Position numbers and translations under genes: made by a program. A stretch of 64,000 bases of DNA from JAJDOD01 sp050299835 (GTDB taxonomy: Bacteria; Pseudomonadota; Alphaproteobacteria; Rhodobacterales; Rhodobacteraceae): positions 57,719-121,718 of the forward strand of contig JBNKWP010000010.1 in NCBI GenBank assembly GCA_050299835.1, written 5' to 3'. The notes under the pieces are model-generated. The model was given only the letters and a program-made list of their open reading frames with translations, was not told the DNA's origin and ran no database searches. This document shows positions 51,833 to 60,418 of this stretch, one piece after another (position 1 is the stretch's first letter; each line of letters starts with the position of its first letter).

Positions 51833-53221
51833 ATGGGTGATTGGCTGCCGCAGCTTTCGAACGATGGTGCCCCGCGTTACCTGGCACTGGCGAATGCACT
51901 TGCGGAGGACATCCGGTCTGGGCGGCTTACCGTCGGGCAGCGGCTTCCGCCGCAGCGCGAACTGGCCAAGCAGTTGTCGCTGCATTTCACGACGGTCGCG
52001 CGCGGTTATGTCGAGGCGCGGGACAGGGGATTGATCGATTCGCGTGTCGGGCAGGGATCGTTTGTGCGTGACCAGCAAAAGAACATCCCACGAGAAGCCC
52101 ATCAGCCGACACGCCCGGTTGACCTTACGATGAACTTGCCGCCCGAGCCTCAGGACAACGAACTGGTGGCGCGGATGCAGGCGGGCGTGGAATATGTCAG
52201 CGCCGACATTCTGTCGCTTCTGAGGTATCAGTCGTTTGGCGGCGCAGGCACGGACAAGGCCGCAGCGGCGACCTGGCTTAGTCGCCGGTCCATGAGCCCT
52301 GATCACGACCGGCTGTTCATTGCGCCGGGGGCGCATTCGGCGTTGGACGGGGTTCTGAAGGTTATCGCCAAACCCGGCGATCTGATCCTTTGCGAGGAAA
52401 TTACCTATCCCGGCATTCGGTCAGTTGCGGCGCAGCAGAACCTGAGCATTTGCGGAATCCCGATGGACGAGCACGGGATATTGCCTGACGCCTTTCGCGA
52501 TCTGTGCGCCACCCGATCTGTGCGGGCATTGTACCTGAACCCAACGTTGCAGAACCCGACGACGCTGACCATGCCTTTGGACCGGCGCCATGCCATCGCG
52601 GATATCGCGCGGACGTTTGACATTCAGATACTGGAGGATGACGCATATGGCTTCATTCCGGCGCGTGGGCAGCAACCGGCACCGTTTGCGGCTATTCTGC
52701 CGGAACTGACCTGGCATATAGCCGGGTTGTCGAAATGCATCGGCGCCGGGCTTCGCGTGGCCTATGTCATTGTTCCGCAATCACGGCAGGCCTGGCCATT
52801 TGCGGCGGCGATGCGGGCAAGCTCGGTCATGGCGTCGCCGCTGACCGTAGCGTTGACGACGCGGTGGATCGAGGACGGGACCGCCACAAAGTTGTTGCGG
52901 GCCATCCGTGCCGAGACGGGTGAGCGGTATAAGCTGGCGCGCAAAATCCTGCCAGAAGATATGTTCCGGGGCGATCCGCTGAGTTTCAGTGTCTGGATTA
53001 CGCTGCCGGGCGACTGGACCAGAACGGCCTTTGTGGAGCACATGCGCTCGACGGGTATCGGCGTCGTGGCCAGCGACGCCTTTGTTGTCGGAGGACAGGC
53101 GCCCGAGGCGGTGCGGATGTGTATTGGCGGGCCTGCGGACCGGTCGCAGATCAAGAACGCTTTGGAGTTCGCGGCCCATGCGCTGACGGAGTCGCCGGCA
53201 ATGGCGTCGGCGTTCCTGTAA
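51833..53221 (+). CDS. MocR-type regulator (GntR HTH + aminotransferase class I)
   Basis: A 462-residue PLP-dependent transcription factor. The GntR winged helix (about 12-78) reads LANALAEDIRSGRLTVGQRL, PPQRELAKQLSLHFTTVARG. The aminotransferase-like domain has Asp270/Tyr272 (EDDAYGF) and the PLP lysine Lys301 (HIAGLSKCIGAGLR). It is typical of MocR regulators that sense amines or amino acids through PLP. It is divergent from the radical SAM gene and converges, with a six-base gap, on the XRE-cupin gene. It probably controls the 50-64 kb cluster or its divergent promoter. Confidence 0.9.
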   Translation: MGDWLPQLSNDGAPRYLALANALAEDIRSGRLTVGQRLPPQRELAKQLSLHFTTVARGYVEARDRGLIDSRVGQGSFVRDQQKNIPREAHQPTRPVDLTMNLPPEPQDNELVARMQAGVEYVSADILSLLRYQSFGGAGTDKAAAATWLSRRSMSPDHDRLFIAPGAHSALDGVLKVIAKPGDLILCEEITYPGIRSVAAQQNLSICGIPMDEHGILPDAFRDLCATRSVRALYLNPTLQNPTTLTMPLDRRHAIADIARTFDIQILEDDAYGFIPARGQQPAPFAAILPELTWHIAGLSKCIGAGLRVAYVIVPQSRQAWPFAAAMRASSVMASPLTVALTTRWIEDGTATKLLRAIRAETGERYKLARKILPEDMFRGDPLSFSVWITLPGDWTRTAFVEHMRSTGIGVVASDAFVVGGQAPEAVRMCIGGPADRSQIKNALEFAAHALTESPAMASAFL

Positions 53222-53227
53222 GCGGCT

Positions 53228-53842
53228 CTAATCTTTTCTGAGCGCGACCCAGATCATTTCGGCCTGTTCCTTCGAAGAGTTTTCCCATTTGTGCGGAACA
53301 TCGCCGCGGAAATGCAGCGAGTCGCCCGGGCCAAGCTGATAGCTCTTGTCGCCGACCTGGAATTCAACCTTCCCCGAAACGACGTGAACAAGCTCTTCGC
53401 CGGGATGACGAAGAAGTTTTCGACCGCTGTTCGATCCGGGTGCCATGATGGCAACGGCCGCGGCGGTGCGAAATCGTTGATAGGGGCCGGAAATGCCTTC
53501 GAGGAACAGACCGGCATGCGGCGTGAAGACCGAGCTTCGCTCGTCGGCGCTGATGTAGCAAACTGGTTCTGGCTCGTCCTCGCCGTCTTCGATGAAGGTG
53601 TTCACCGGGACACCGAGCGCGTTGCAGAGTTTCAGAAGCGTTGTGATCGTCGGCACCATGTCGCTGCGTTCGATCTTGTGAATGGCGGGGCCGGACACGT
53701 CGCTGATGGACGCGAGCTGTTGCAGTGACATGCCCTTTTCTGTGCGCAGGCGCAGCAGTTTTTGGCCGACCCGGCTGACAATCTGATCAACCTGATCCGA
53801 CCTTGGGTTGCTGCTGTTTTTCTTGCTCGATTTCGCTGCCAC
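53228..53842 (-). CDS. XRE-cupin transcriptional regulator
   Basis: A 204-residue regulator. The helix-turn-helix (about 28-80) reads LRLRTEKGMSLQQLASISDV, SGPAIHKIERSDMVPTITTL; the cupin_2 sensor domain (about 125-195) reads RHPGEELVHVVSGKVEFQVG and LGPGDSLHFRGDVPHKWEN. This layout (PuuR-like) is common for regulators of nitrogen and polyamine use. It faces the AIR-synthase-like gene across 185 bases with TCGTA-type repeats just before that gene. It may control the AIR, GNAT and FAD reductase promoters. Confidence 0.9.
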   Translation of the reverse strand: MAAKSSKKNSSNPRSDQVDQIVSRVGQKLLRLRTEKGMSLQQLASISDVSGPAIHKIERSDMVPTITTLLKLCNALGVPVNTFIEDGEDEPEPVCYISADERSSVFTPHAGLFLEGISGPYQRFRTAAAVAIMAPGSNSGRKLLRHPGEELVHVVSGKVEFQVGDKSYQLGPGDSLHFRGDVPHKWENSSKEQAEMIWVALRKD

Positions 53843-53990
53843 CGGGCTCTCCGTGTTACTGTCCCACTTAACGCTGCATCTTTGCGTGCAACGTCCCTAT
53901 AACCGAATTTGTCATTCGAAAAATATCTCGTTACGCGAACAGTCAAATGATCCACCCGGATGCTTTCGGTCTGCCTTGCGCATTTGAACA

Positions 53991-54022
53991 CTATACGACA
54001 CGTTTTGCTTATCGTACGACAT
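53991..54022. promoter_or_regulatory. Possible operator with TACGACA repeats
   Basis: CTATACGACA (53991-54000) and ATCGTACGACATA (54011-54023) form tandem TACGACA units with a central TCGTACGA palindrome, just before the AIR-synthase-like start. Similar TCGTA/TACGA words occur at 55614-55628 and 63417-63432. Confidence 0.35.
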
Positions 54023-54027
54023 AGCGC

Positions 54028-54999
54028 ATGACTTACAACAGGCCAATCCCCATGCCAGATCTTTCGGACCTTGTTCAACGAATCCGCGACTATGCGGGTG
54101 TGTCGGGCAAAAAGGCGATCTCCGGCGCGAACCGTTTCCTGCGCAGGGACGATCCGCTTCATGGGCCCGGTGATGATGGGGCCATTGTGGAGATGGGGGG
54201 CGTCAAGGTTGTCGGCTGTGGTGAGGCCATTTCGCCGCCGTTTTTCAGGGCCGATCCTTATGGCGCGGGCATTGCGGCGGTTTTGGCCAATGTCAACGAT
54301 GTCGCCGCCATGGGAGGTGTTCCCACAGGCATTGTGAACACCGTGATTGGTCCGCGCGACCATACCGACGCGGCGCTTAGGGGCATTGCGGATGCCGCTG
54401 GGTGGTACGATGTCCCGGTCATTGGTGGCCATCTGACCGAGAGCGCTGATGCCTATGCCTTGTCGGCCTTTGCCATGGGGCAGGCCGAAGCGCCTTTGTC
54501 GATGGCCCATGTTGCCCCCGGTCAGGTGGTTATGATGGTGGCCTGTCTGAACGGCAGGTTGCGAGAAGATTTTCCCTTTTTCACAACACTTGGTTCGCAA
54601 CGCGACACGCTGGGGCGGGATATCAGGCTTTTGGCCGAGGCGGCGCGCCGGGGACTGGCGGTCGCGGCCAAGGATGTGTCGATGGCGGGGGTGCTGGGAT
54701 CGCTGGCGATGCTTCTGGAGTACAGGAAGCTTGGTGCTGACGTGGACCTTGAGCGGTTGCCAGTTCCGGCGGGGGTCGATCTCTATCGGTGGCTGATCTC
54801 GTTTCCGACATTCGCATTCTGGCTGACGGCAGAGCCGACCCAGGCGTCAGACTGCATCGCGTTTTTTGAGGCACATGGCCTTGTTTGTGCGCCGGTCGGT
54901 CATGTGAGCGACACAACAGAGCTGGCGCTGACGCAGGGGAGCGATACAAGCGTGTTTCTGGATTTTCGCAATGAATCTGTGACCGGGCTTTGGGACTAG
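54028..54999 (+). CDS. AIR synthase-like protein, sll0787 family (Nit1C cluster)
   Basis: A 323-residue PurM/SelD/ThiL-fold protein. GPGDDGAIVEMGGVKVVGCGE is the ATP-contact glycine/aspartate motif; IAAVLANVNDVAAMGGVPTG is the second core motif; and RGLAVAAKDVSMAGVLGSLAML the third. It fits the sll0787-type AIR-synthase-related family that co-occurs with the MSMEG_0568 radical SAM and MSMEG_0567 GNAT proteins. It probably uses ATP to activate an amide or carboxylate substrate. ATG 54028 or 54052 are both possible. It converges with the GNAT gene with only seven bases between stops. Confidence 0.83.
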   Translation: MTYNRPIPMPDLSDLVQRIRDYAGVSGKKAISGANRFLRRDDPLHGPGDDGAIVEMGGVKVVGCGEAISPPFFRADPYGAGIAAVLANVNDVAAMGGVPTGIVNTVIGPRDHTDAALRGIADAAGWYDVPVIGGHLTESADAYALSAFAMGQAEAPLSMAHVAPGQVVMMVACLNGRLREDFPFFTTLGSQRDTLGRDIRLLAEAARRGLAVAAKDVSMAGVLGSLAMLLEYRKLGADVDLERLPVPAGVDLYRWLISFPTFAFWLTAEPTQASDCIAFFEAHGLVCAPVGHVSDTTELALTQGSDTSVFLDFRNESVTGLWD

Positions 55000-55006
55000 G
55001 CGGCGT

Positions 55007-55552
55007 CTAGTTGGCCGGACAAAGGATATTCCCGGCGTTCGCAGTTGATCGACTGTAGATCAGACCTTCGGGCCGGGTGGGCCAGTCGAGGGGCGGCGCG
55101 GTGTGAAGGTCGAACAACATGGGCTGGTGCGGCAGGCCGAAGAATTCGCGGGTTTCGCCATCGCAGGTCCAGCCCAGTCGCTGGAAGAACTTGACGTTTG
55201 CCAGTTGCACGCTGGCCTCCATCACATCGCCGCCGGCGGCTGACGCGGTCGCCGTGGCAAAGCGGACAAGCTGGGCGCCCAGAACGGTGACGCGGTGGTT
55301 TCTCAGGACGGCAAGGCGGTCGCCCTTCCAGCGCCCCTGGTCGTCAAGAGGGTAGAGCCGGACTGCGCCCGCGCACCGATCGTTCTGTGCGGCAAGTGCG
55401 TGCACGACACCGGGGGTGCTGTCATAGGCGTCGATATCGGTCTGCACCAGAACGCCCTGTTCGTTGACAAAGACCTGATGGCGAATGGCGTAATGAGCAG
55501 CGAGGTCGTTGTCCCGCTGTGCGGCCCAGACCGGGACCTGAGATTTGCCCAT
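55007..55552 (-). CDS. GNAT-like protein, MSMEG_0567/sll0786 family (Nit1C cluster)
   Basis: A 181-residue protein of the GNAT acyltransferase fold. AAHYAIRHQVFVNEQGVLVQTDIDAYDS is the autoinducer-synthase/GNAT-like start; CAGAVRLYPLDDQGRWKGDRLAVLRNHR leads to the acyl-CoA site (LGAQLVRFATATASAAGGDV); and VKFFQRLGWTCDGETREFFGLPHQPM ends the fold. These features match the MSMEG_0567-type family. ATG 55552 with AAAGGGC is preferred to a start 16 codons earlier. It lies between the AIR-synthase-like gene (convergent) and an unknown gene on the same strand. Confidence 0.83.
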   Translation of the reverse strand: MGKSQVPVWAAQRDNDLAAHYAIRHQVFVNEQGVLVQTDIDAYDSTPGVVHALAAQNDRCAGAVRLYPLDDQGRWKGDRLAVLRNHRVTVLGAQLVRFATATASAAGGDVMEASVQLANVKFFQRLGWTCDGETREFFGLPHQPMLFDLHTAPPLDWPTRPEGLIYSRSTANAGNILCPAN

Positions 55553-55613
55553 GATGCGCCCTTTTGATCCATCGGCACAAGCGCATGCCGCATCTGACAA
55601 TAGCGCTCCACTG

Positions 55614-55628
55614 TCGTATTGTCTACGA
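55614..55628. promoter_or_regulatory. Inverted repeat TCGTA-N5-TACGA upstream of the GNAT gene
   Basis: TCGTA (55614-55618), five bases, TACGA (55624-55628): an exact inverted repeat between the unknown gene's stop and the GNAT start. Its half-sites recur before the AIR-synthase-like gene and before the FAD reductase, so it may belong to the XRE-cupin regulator. Confidence 0.4.
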
Positions 55629-55654
55629 AAGGAAACGGAATGTGAACCGGTGGC

Positions 55655-56296
55655 TCAGGCGTCGAGACCTTCGATGCGGCGGCGCAAGCTGGCGCGTTCT
55701 TCGGTGAATTTCTCGGGCGAGGAAAACGCGGCCCAATCCGCGATCCCCGGCTCGGCATCGGTCAGACCGCCGGTCGTCGGGTCCAGGCGCACGACGGACA
55801 GAATCCGCTGGGTGGAACCATCGGAGGGATCGGCCTGAGTCATCGATACGATGGCAAGGCCCGAGGCAACGTGCATTTCGGTGGCACGGTAGGGATCGAG
55901 CATTCCGTGTTGAAGGTCGCCCGCTTCATCGAGCATGACCCAGATCTCGCCCTTGCTGCGCGCTTCCTTTAGCAGTGAAACTTTCTTTTTTTGCTGGACT
56001 TCCGCAATGATCTCGCGCTCGCGCAGTGCAAAAGCGGCCCCGGCGATTTTCTCTTTCGGCAGCAAATGTGCCGCGAAGTCGCCGGTTTCGGCGGCGGACT
56101 GGAAGTAGGTGGTCGCGTGCGCCCACTCGGTCTCAAGCTGTTCGACGCTGGTAATGTCGCGCATGGCGTCCGAGACGGCGCGGATGGCGCGCAGGATCTG
56201 TTGATAGCTGTCGGCCTCCATTGCGGCCATCGAGAACAATTGGCGTTCACATTCGGTCCAGAAGCTGCGGTTGGCCTGCACATTCATGACGTTCAT
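55655..56296 (-). CDS. Protein of unknown function in the Nit1C-like region
   Basis: A 213-residue soluble protein I do not recognise. Residues about 8-110 look helical (FWTECERQLFSMAAMEADSY; ILRAIRAVSDAMRDITSVEQ; FALREREIIAEVQQKKKVS), followed by a mixed part WVMLDEAGDLQHGMLDPYR, TEMHVASGLAIVSMTQADP and VVRLDPTTGGLTDAEPG. The charged middle may form a coiled coil. AAAGGGTG lies before ATG 56296. Its promoter region is shared with the carbamate kinase gene and contains a perfect palindrome at 56356-56388, which may govern both. Confidence 0.7.
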   Translation of the reverse strand: MNVMNVQANRSFWTECERQLFSMAAMEADSYQQILRAIRAVSDAMRDITSVEQLETEWAHATTYFQSAAETGDFAAHLLPKEKIAGAAFALREREIIAEVQQKKKVSLLKEARSKGEIWVMLDEAGDLQHGMLDPYRATEMHVASGLAIVSMTQADPSDGSTQRILSVVRLDPTTGGLTDAEPGIADWAAFSSPEKFTEERASLRRRIEGLDA

Positions 56297-56355
56297 TTCA
56301 CCCTTTCAGATCGGAGCTGCGGCGCCATAGGATCGCACGACGGACAATTATCTTG

Positions 56356-56388
56356 TTTCGGATAGGAGATAATGTAAACTATCCGAAA
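56356..56388. promoter_or_regulatory. Perfect 10-base inverted repeat between divergent genes
   Basis: TTTCGGATAG (56356-56365) and CTATCCGAAA (56379-56388) are exact inverted repeats with a 13-base AT-rich spacer. The site lies between the unknown gene (starting 56296, reverse) and carbamate kinase (starting 56481, forward). It is the cleanest operator candidate in the cluster. Confidence 0.65.
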
Positions 56389-56480
56389 GTTGAATTTACT
56401 TTAATACAAAACTCCGGGCAAGTGAAGGGCGGACACGCTTGGCTGTGCCGCCGGAAATCCAGGGGTAGCGGGAGGTGAAC

Positions 56481-57491
56481 GTGCAAAGAACCGCAGTTGT
56501 CGCGCTAGGCGGGAACGCTTTGATCCAAGAGGGTCAGGTCGGCACTCAGGAAGAGCAATATGCCAATGCCATCGCAATGGCGAAGTCGGTCCGGTCGTTG
56601 CTGCGTCAGGGTTGGAAGGTCGTCATCGTTCACGGCAATGGACCCCAGGTCGGCAATCTGGCCATTCAGCACGAAGAGGGTGCAAAGCTGGTACCTGCGC
56701 AGCCTTTGTTTGCGCTTGGGGCGATGACGCAGGGCGCGCTGGGCAGTCTGATCTCGCTCGCGCTGCACGAGATATGCGGCAATGAGTGTTCAGGCGTGGT
56801 TTCGGTCATAACACATGTGGTCGTTGACGAGGATGATCCGGCCTTTGCAAACCCGACAAAGCCAATTGGTCCTTTTTTCACCGAAGAGGAAGCCAACCAG
56901 TTCGCAGCGGATCGCGGCTGGACCATGGCACCGGATGCCGGTCGCGGATTCCGCCGGGTCGTGGCGTCACCCGAACCGAAGGCGACGCTTGAGGCCGATG
57001 CCATTGCCCAGTTGATCGAGGGTGGAAACATCGTCGTTGCCGCTGGCGGCGGCGGCATTCCGGTGATGCAGAAGGACGGCGTTTATCGCGGTATCGACGC
57101 AGTGGTCGACAAGGATTTCGCCGCCGAGCGCATCGCGGATGCGGCAAATGCAGATGTCTTGGTGATGGTGACCGGCGTGCCGACCGTGATGTTGGATTTC
57201 GGCAAACCAACCCAACGCGCCGTCGAAAGCATGAGCCTGTCAGAAGCGCGTCAGCATCTTGAGGACGGTCAGTTCCCGCCGGGCAGCATGGGGCCGAAGA
57301 TGGAAGCGGCGATGAAGTTCGTCGGCGGTCGCGCATCTGGCAATACCGCGCGGATGGCCGCGATTACGACCCCGGAACTTGTCTATGCCACGCTGGCCGA
57401 AGCATCCGGCAGCATTGTCGATGGCGGACGCGGAACGCGCGTCACGCCCGACGTCGCTGACCAAGAAAACCGTTTGAAGGAAACCGCCTGA
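56481..57491 (+). CDS. arcC: Carbamate kinase
   Basis: A 336-residue kinase that reversibly makes ATP and carbamate from carbamoyl phosphate and ADP. TAVVALGGNALIQEGQ is the family start; VIVHGNGPQVGNLAIQ is the carbamate-site segment; GGNIVVAAGGGGIPVM and AVVDKDFAAERIADAANADVLVM follow, and FPPGSMGPKMEAAMKFV is near the end. It is slightly longer than typical members (about 310). GTG 56481 is chosen because GGAGG (56471-56475) then has good spacing; GTG 56475 would overlap it. FdrA starts one base after its stop, so the pair works together, as in purine-ureide (allantoin/oxamate) catabolism. Confidence 0.9.
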   Translation: MQRTAVVALGGNALIQEGQVGTQEEQYANAIAMAKSVRSLLRQGWKVVIVHGNGPQVGNLAIQHEEGAKLVPAQPLFALGAMTQGALGSLISLALHEICGNECSGVVSVITHVVVDEDDPAFANPTKPIGPFFTEEEANQFAADRGWTMAPDAGRGFRRVVASPEPKATLEADAIAQLIEGGNIVVAAGGGGIPVMQKDGVYRGIDAVVDKDFAAERIADAANADVLVMVTGVPTVMLDFGKPTQRAVESMSLSEARQHLEDGQFPPGSMGPKMEAAMKFVGGRASGNTARMAAITTPELVYATLAEASGSIVDGGRGTRVTPDVADQENRLKETA

Positions 57492-59066
57492 ATGTCACAT
57501 CTCGTCAAAGTTCATCCAAATTCCTACAAGGACAGCGTGCGTCTGCTTGAGGCCACCCGTGCGCTGTTGGGCGCCGCTGGAGTGGAATGGGGCTGGGCCT
57601 TTATGGCGACCCCGGCGAATATCGAGATTGCGGCCGCGGAAGGCGTGGGCGACGGGCTGGAAGGCGCGGGTGCCAATGACCTTGCGATGGCAGTACGCGC
57701 GGATAGCGACGAAAACGCCGCCGCTGCGGTCGAAGCGGCCGCCAGCCTTTTGTTTGAAGCCACGGCTTCCGGCGACGGGCAAGAGAAAACCGCGGCTGCG
57801 GATCTTTTGTCGGCGATTGCCGAACAGCCCGGATCGAATTTGGCGATCATCTCGGTGCCTGGCGCCTATGCCGCGCTTGAGACGCACAAGGCGCTCACGG
57901 CGGGTCTGGATGTGCTTCTGTTCAGCGACAATGTTCCGCTGGAAGACGAGATCGAACTGAAGAAACGTGCGCAATCGCTTGGGCGGCTGGTCATGGGACC
58001 GGGGGCGGGGACGGCGATGCTGGGCGGCACGGGTCTGGCTTTTGCGAACCGTGTGGCCAAGGGGCCGGTCGGCATTCTGTCGGCGGCTGGGACAGGTGCG
58101 CAGGAGGTGATGAGCCTTTTGGATCGCTGGGGCGTGGGTGTCAGTCATGTCATCGGACTTGGCGGTCGAGACCTGTCGCCCGAAGTGGGCGGGCTGATGG
58201 CCGAGTCGGCTATTCGCGCGCTGGATGCGGATCCCGAGACCGAGACGATCTTGCTGGTGTCGAAGCCGCCGTCACCCGAAGTGGCCGAGAAGCTGGTGAA
58301 CCTTCCCAAGAAGCCGATGGTGGCCGCTTATATTGGGTTGCGCGAGGATGTTCCGTCGCCGGATCATGTTCATATCTGCAATACGCTGGAACAGGGTGCA
58401 TCCAACACGCTTGCGGTTCTGGGCAAGTCACGCCCGGAGGTGGCCGACGGGTTGGCGGCGACGTTGGACGAGCGGATCGCGATGCTTGACGGCGGGCGCA
58501 CCCGTCTGTCGGGGCTCTATAGCGGCGGCACGCTTTGCTATGAGGCGATGACGATTGCGACCGAACATGTCGGACCGATCTATTCCAACATTCCGCTGGA
58601 CAAAAGCTGGACGCTGGAAAGCGCGCCGGACGGGGCGCACACTTGTCTGGACCTTGGGGAAGAGGAATACACCGACGGTCGCCCGCACCCGATGATCGAT
58701 ACCGAAGCGCGCATGGGTTTCCTGCGTCAGCAGATCGAAGACCCGTCGGTCGCTGCGGTGCTGCTGGACGTGGTGATCGGGGATGGTGCGCATGAAGACC
58801 CGGCGAGCGTGCTTGCGCCAGTTGCCGGTGAGGTCGTGGATTCCGGGGCCGAGGTGATCGTTTATGTCTGCGGTACGGAAAAAGACCCGCAAGGGTATGA
58901 CCGGCAGCGCAAGGCCTTTGAGGAGGTCGGTTGTGTCGTGACCGAGACCGGCGCGCGCGCGGCGCTGGCGGCATGCGCGCTGGTGCTGCGCGACAGTTCG
59001 ATTGTCGGGCAAAGTCTGTCGGGCGCGATTGAGCCGCAGGGCAAACGCCAGTCCGAACCGGCCTAG
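57492..59066 (+). CDS. fdrA: FdrA family protein (acyl-CoA synthetase-like; oxamate carbamoyltransferase component)
   Basis: A 524-residue FdrA protein with succinyl-CoA-synthetase-like domains. The first ends with GRLVMGPGAGTAMLGGTGLAFAN and VGILSAAGTGAQEVMSLLDRWG; HVIGLGGRDLSPEVGGLM is the family signature; LSGLYSGGTLCYEAM opens the second half; and GAAALAACALVLRD-like text ends it. In E. coli FdrA acts with YlbE and YlbF in oxamate carbamoyl transfer, giving carbamoyl phosphate for carbamate kinase. Those two partners are not in this window. It starts directly after carbamate kinase and precedes the MSMEG_0565-type glycosyltransferase by 23 bases. Confidence 0.88.
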   Translation: MSHLVKVHPNSYKDSVRLLEATRALLGAAGVEWGWAFMATPANIEIAAAEGVGDGLEGAGANDLAMAVRADSDENAAAAVEAAASLLFEATASGDGQEKTAAADLLSAIAEQPGSNLAIISVPGAYAALETHKALTAGLDVLLFSDNVPLEDEIELKKRAQSLGRLVMGPGAGTAMLGGTGLAFANRVAKGPVGILSAAGTGAQEVMSLLDRWGVGVSHVIGLGGRDLSPEVGGLMAESAIRALDADPETETILLVSKPPSPEVAEKLVNLPKKPMVAAYIGLREDVPSPDHVHICNTLEQGASNTLAVLGKSRPEVADGLAATLDERIAMLDGGRTRLSGLYSGGTLCYEAMTIATEHVGPIYSNIPLDKSWTLESAPDGAHTCLDLGEEEYTDGRPHPMIDTEARMGFLRQQIEDPSVAAVLLDVVIGDGAHEDPASVLAPVAGEVVDSGAEVIVYVCGTEKDPQGYDRQRKAFEEVGCVVTETGARAALAACALVLRDSSIVGQSLSGAIEPQGKRQSEPA

Positions 59067-59089
59067 GAAGCGATGGTGAGAGACAGCAC

Positions 59090-60301
59090 ATGACCCACTC
59101 CGCGCCACGCGTAGCGTTGACGACCTATTCCATCAAGCCGCGTGGCGGGGTGGTTCACACGCTGGAACTGGCCGAGGCGCTTCAGGATGCTGGCATTGAT
59201 GTGACGGTGGTGGCGATGGGGCCGCCGGATGCCGGGTTCTTCCGTGACCTGAAGGTGCCGTTCGAGATTGTTCCTGCGCCTGAGTGGAAGGACAATCTGG
59301 AAGATCGCGTTTTCAGCTGGATCGATGCGATGGAAGCGGGGCTGACGGCGCTGAAGGATCGCTTTGACATTGTTCACAGTCAGGATTGCATTTCCGCCCG
59401 TGCTGCGGCGCGGGTTCGGGATGCGGGAGCCGGGTTCCGGCTGATCCGCACGGTGCATCATGTGGATGATTTCACGACCGAGGCTTTGATCAACTGTCAA
59501 ATCAACGCGATTCTGGAGCCGGACCGGGTTCTGGTGGTCAGCAAGCTTTGGCAGGATCAACTTAAGAAGGACTATGGTGTCTCAGCGTCCATCGTGACGA
59601 ATGGTGTGCGGGCGGAACGTTTTGCCGCGGGTATCAGCGATGAGAGGCGCCGCGCGTTGCGCGACCAGCTTGGGGCCGGGGATCGTTTTGTTTACCTGAC
59701 GGTCGGCGGCATCGAGCCGCGCAAGGGCAGTCGACATCTGATTGACGCATTGGCCCGGCTCAAGGCGGAAAGGGATGATGCGCCCATGCTTGCGGTGATC
59801 GGGGGGCATTCGTTTCAGGATTATCGCGCCTATCGTGAGGACGTGCTGCATTCGCTGCCGGATCTGGGGCTGGAGCTTGGCAAAGACGTGGTTCTTTTGG
59901 GCACTGTCGACGATGACGAATTTCCCGAATGGTTCGGAGCGGCGGATGGGTTTGCCTTTCCGTCGGTGAACGAAGGTTGGGGGCTTGTCATCCTTGAAGC
60001 GGCAGCAGCGGGGTTGCCCGTGGTGACCTCGGACATTGATGTCTTCCACGAGTTTCTTGTGCATGAGCGCGATGTGGTGATGACACGGACAGGCGATGAA
60101 GTATCGCTTGCCAGGGGCTTGGCGCGGATTTTGGATGACAAGGCGCTCGCCGGGAGGCTGGCTTCGAACGGTCCTGCTTTGGCGGCGCGGTACGGGTGGG
60201 ATAACACCGCCCGACAGCACATCGAGATCTATCAGGAAGACAATTCGGAGAAAAGATCGAAAGGCGGCTCAGAACCGCTCGACATTACCGAGGACGCTTA
60301 A
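59090..60301 (+). CDS. MSMEG_0565-type glycosyltransferase (Nit1C cluster)
   Basis: A 403-residue GT4/GT-B glycosyltransferase. VALTTYSIKPRGGVVHTLEL is the hallmark start of the MSMEG_0565 family; FDIVHSQDCISARAA and RTVHHVDDFTTEALINCQ follow; and the donor site is FAFPSVNEGWGLVILEAAAA then GLPVVTSDIDVF. It sits in the same strand block as carbamate kinase and FdrA and ends at a clear terminator at 60371-60400. In other genomes this protein accompanies the radical SAM, AIR, GNAT and Sll0783-like partners, as here. The sugar and acceptor are unknown. Confidence 0.85.
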   Translation: MTHSAPRVALTTYSIKPRGGVVHTLELAEALQDAGIDVTVVAMGPPDAGFFRDLKVPFEIVPAPEWKDNLEDRVFSWIDAMEAGLTALKDRFDIVHSQDCISARAAARVRDAGAGFRLIRTVHHVDDFTTEALINCQINAILEPDRVLVVSKLWQDQLKKDYGVSASIVTNGVRAERFAAGISDERRRALRDQLGAGDRFVYLTVGGIEPRKGSRHLIDALARLKAERDDAPMLAVIGGHSFQDYRAYREDVLHSLPDLGLELGKDVVLLGTVDDDEFPEWFGAADGFAFPSVNEGWGLVILEAAAAGLPVVTSDIDVFHEFLVHERDVVMTRTGDEVSLARGLARILDDKALAGRLASNGPALAARYGWDNTARQHIEIYQEDNSEKRSKGGSEPLDITEDA

Positions 60302-60370
60302 AATTCTGATGGGCGTTGGGGACAGACCACCACATATCATCGGGGATTGTAGACCCGCATCCGAAACAAA

Positions 60371-60400
60371 AAGCGGCCCCGACTTGGGCCGTTTTCTTTT
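60371..60400. terminator. Bidirectional Rho-independent terminator
   Basis: CGGCCC (60374-60379), loop CGACTT, GGGCCG (60386-60391), then TTTTCTTTT; AAAAAG precedes on the left and gives a U-tract on the reverse strand too. It sits between the convergent glycosyltransferase and CbiM-like genes. Confidence 0.9.
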
Positions 60401-60418
60401 GCGGGATGACCCGATCTG

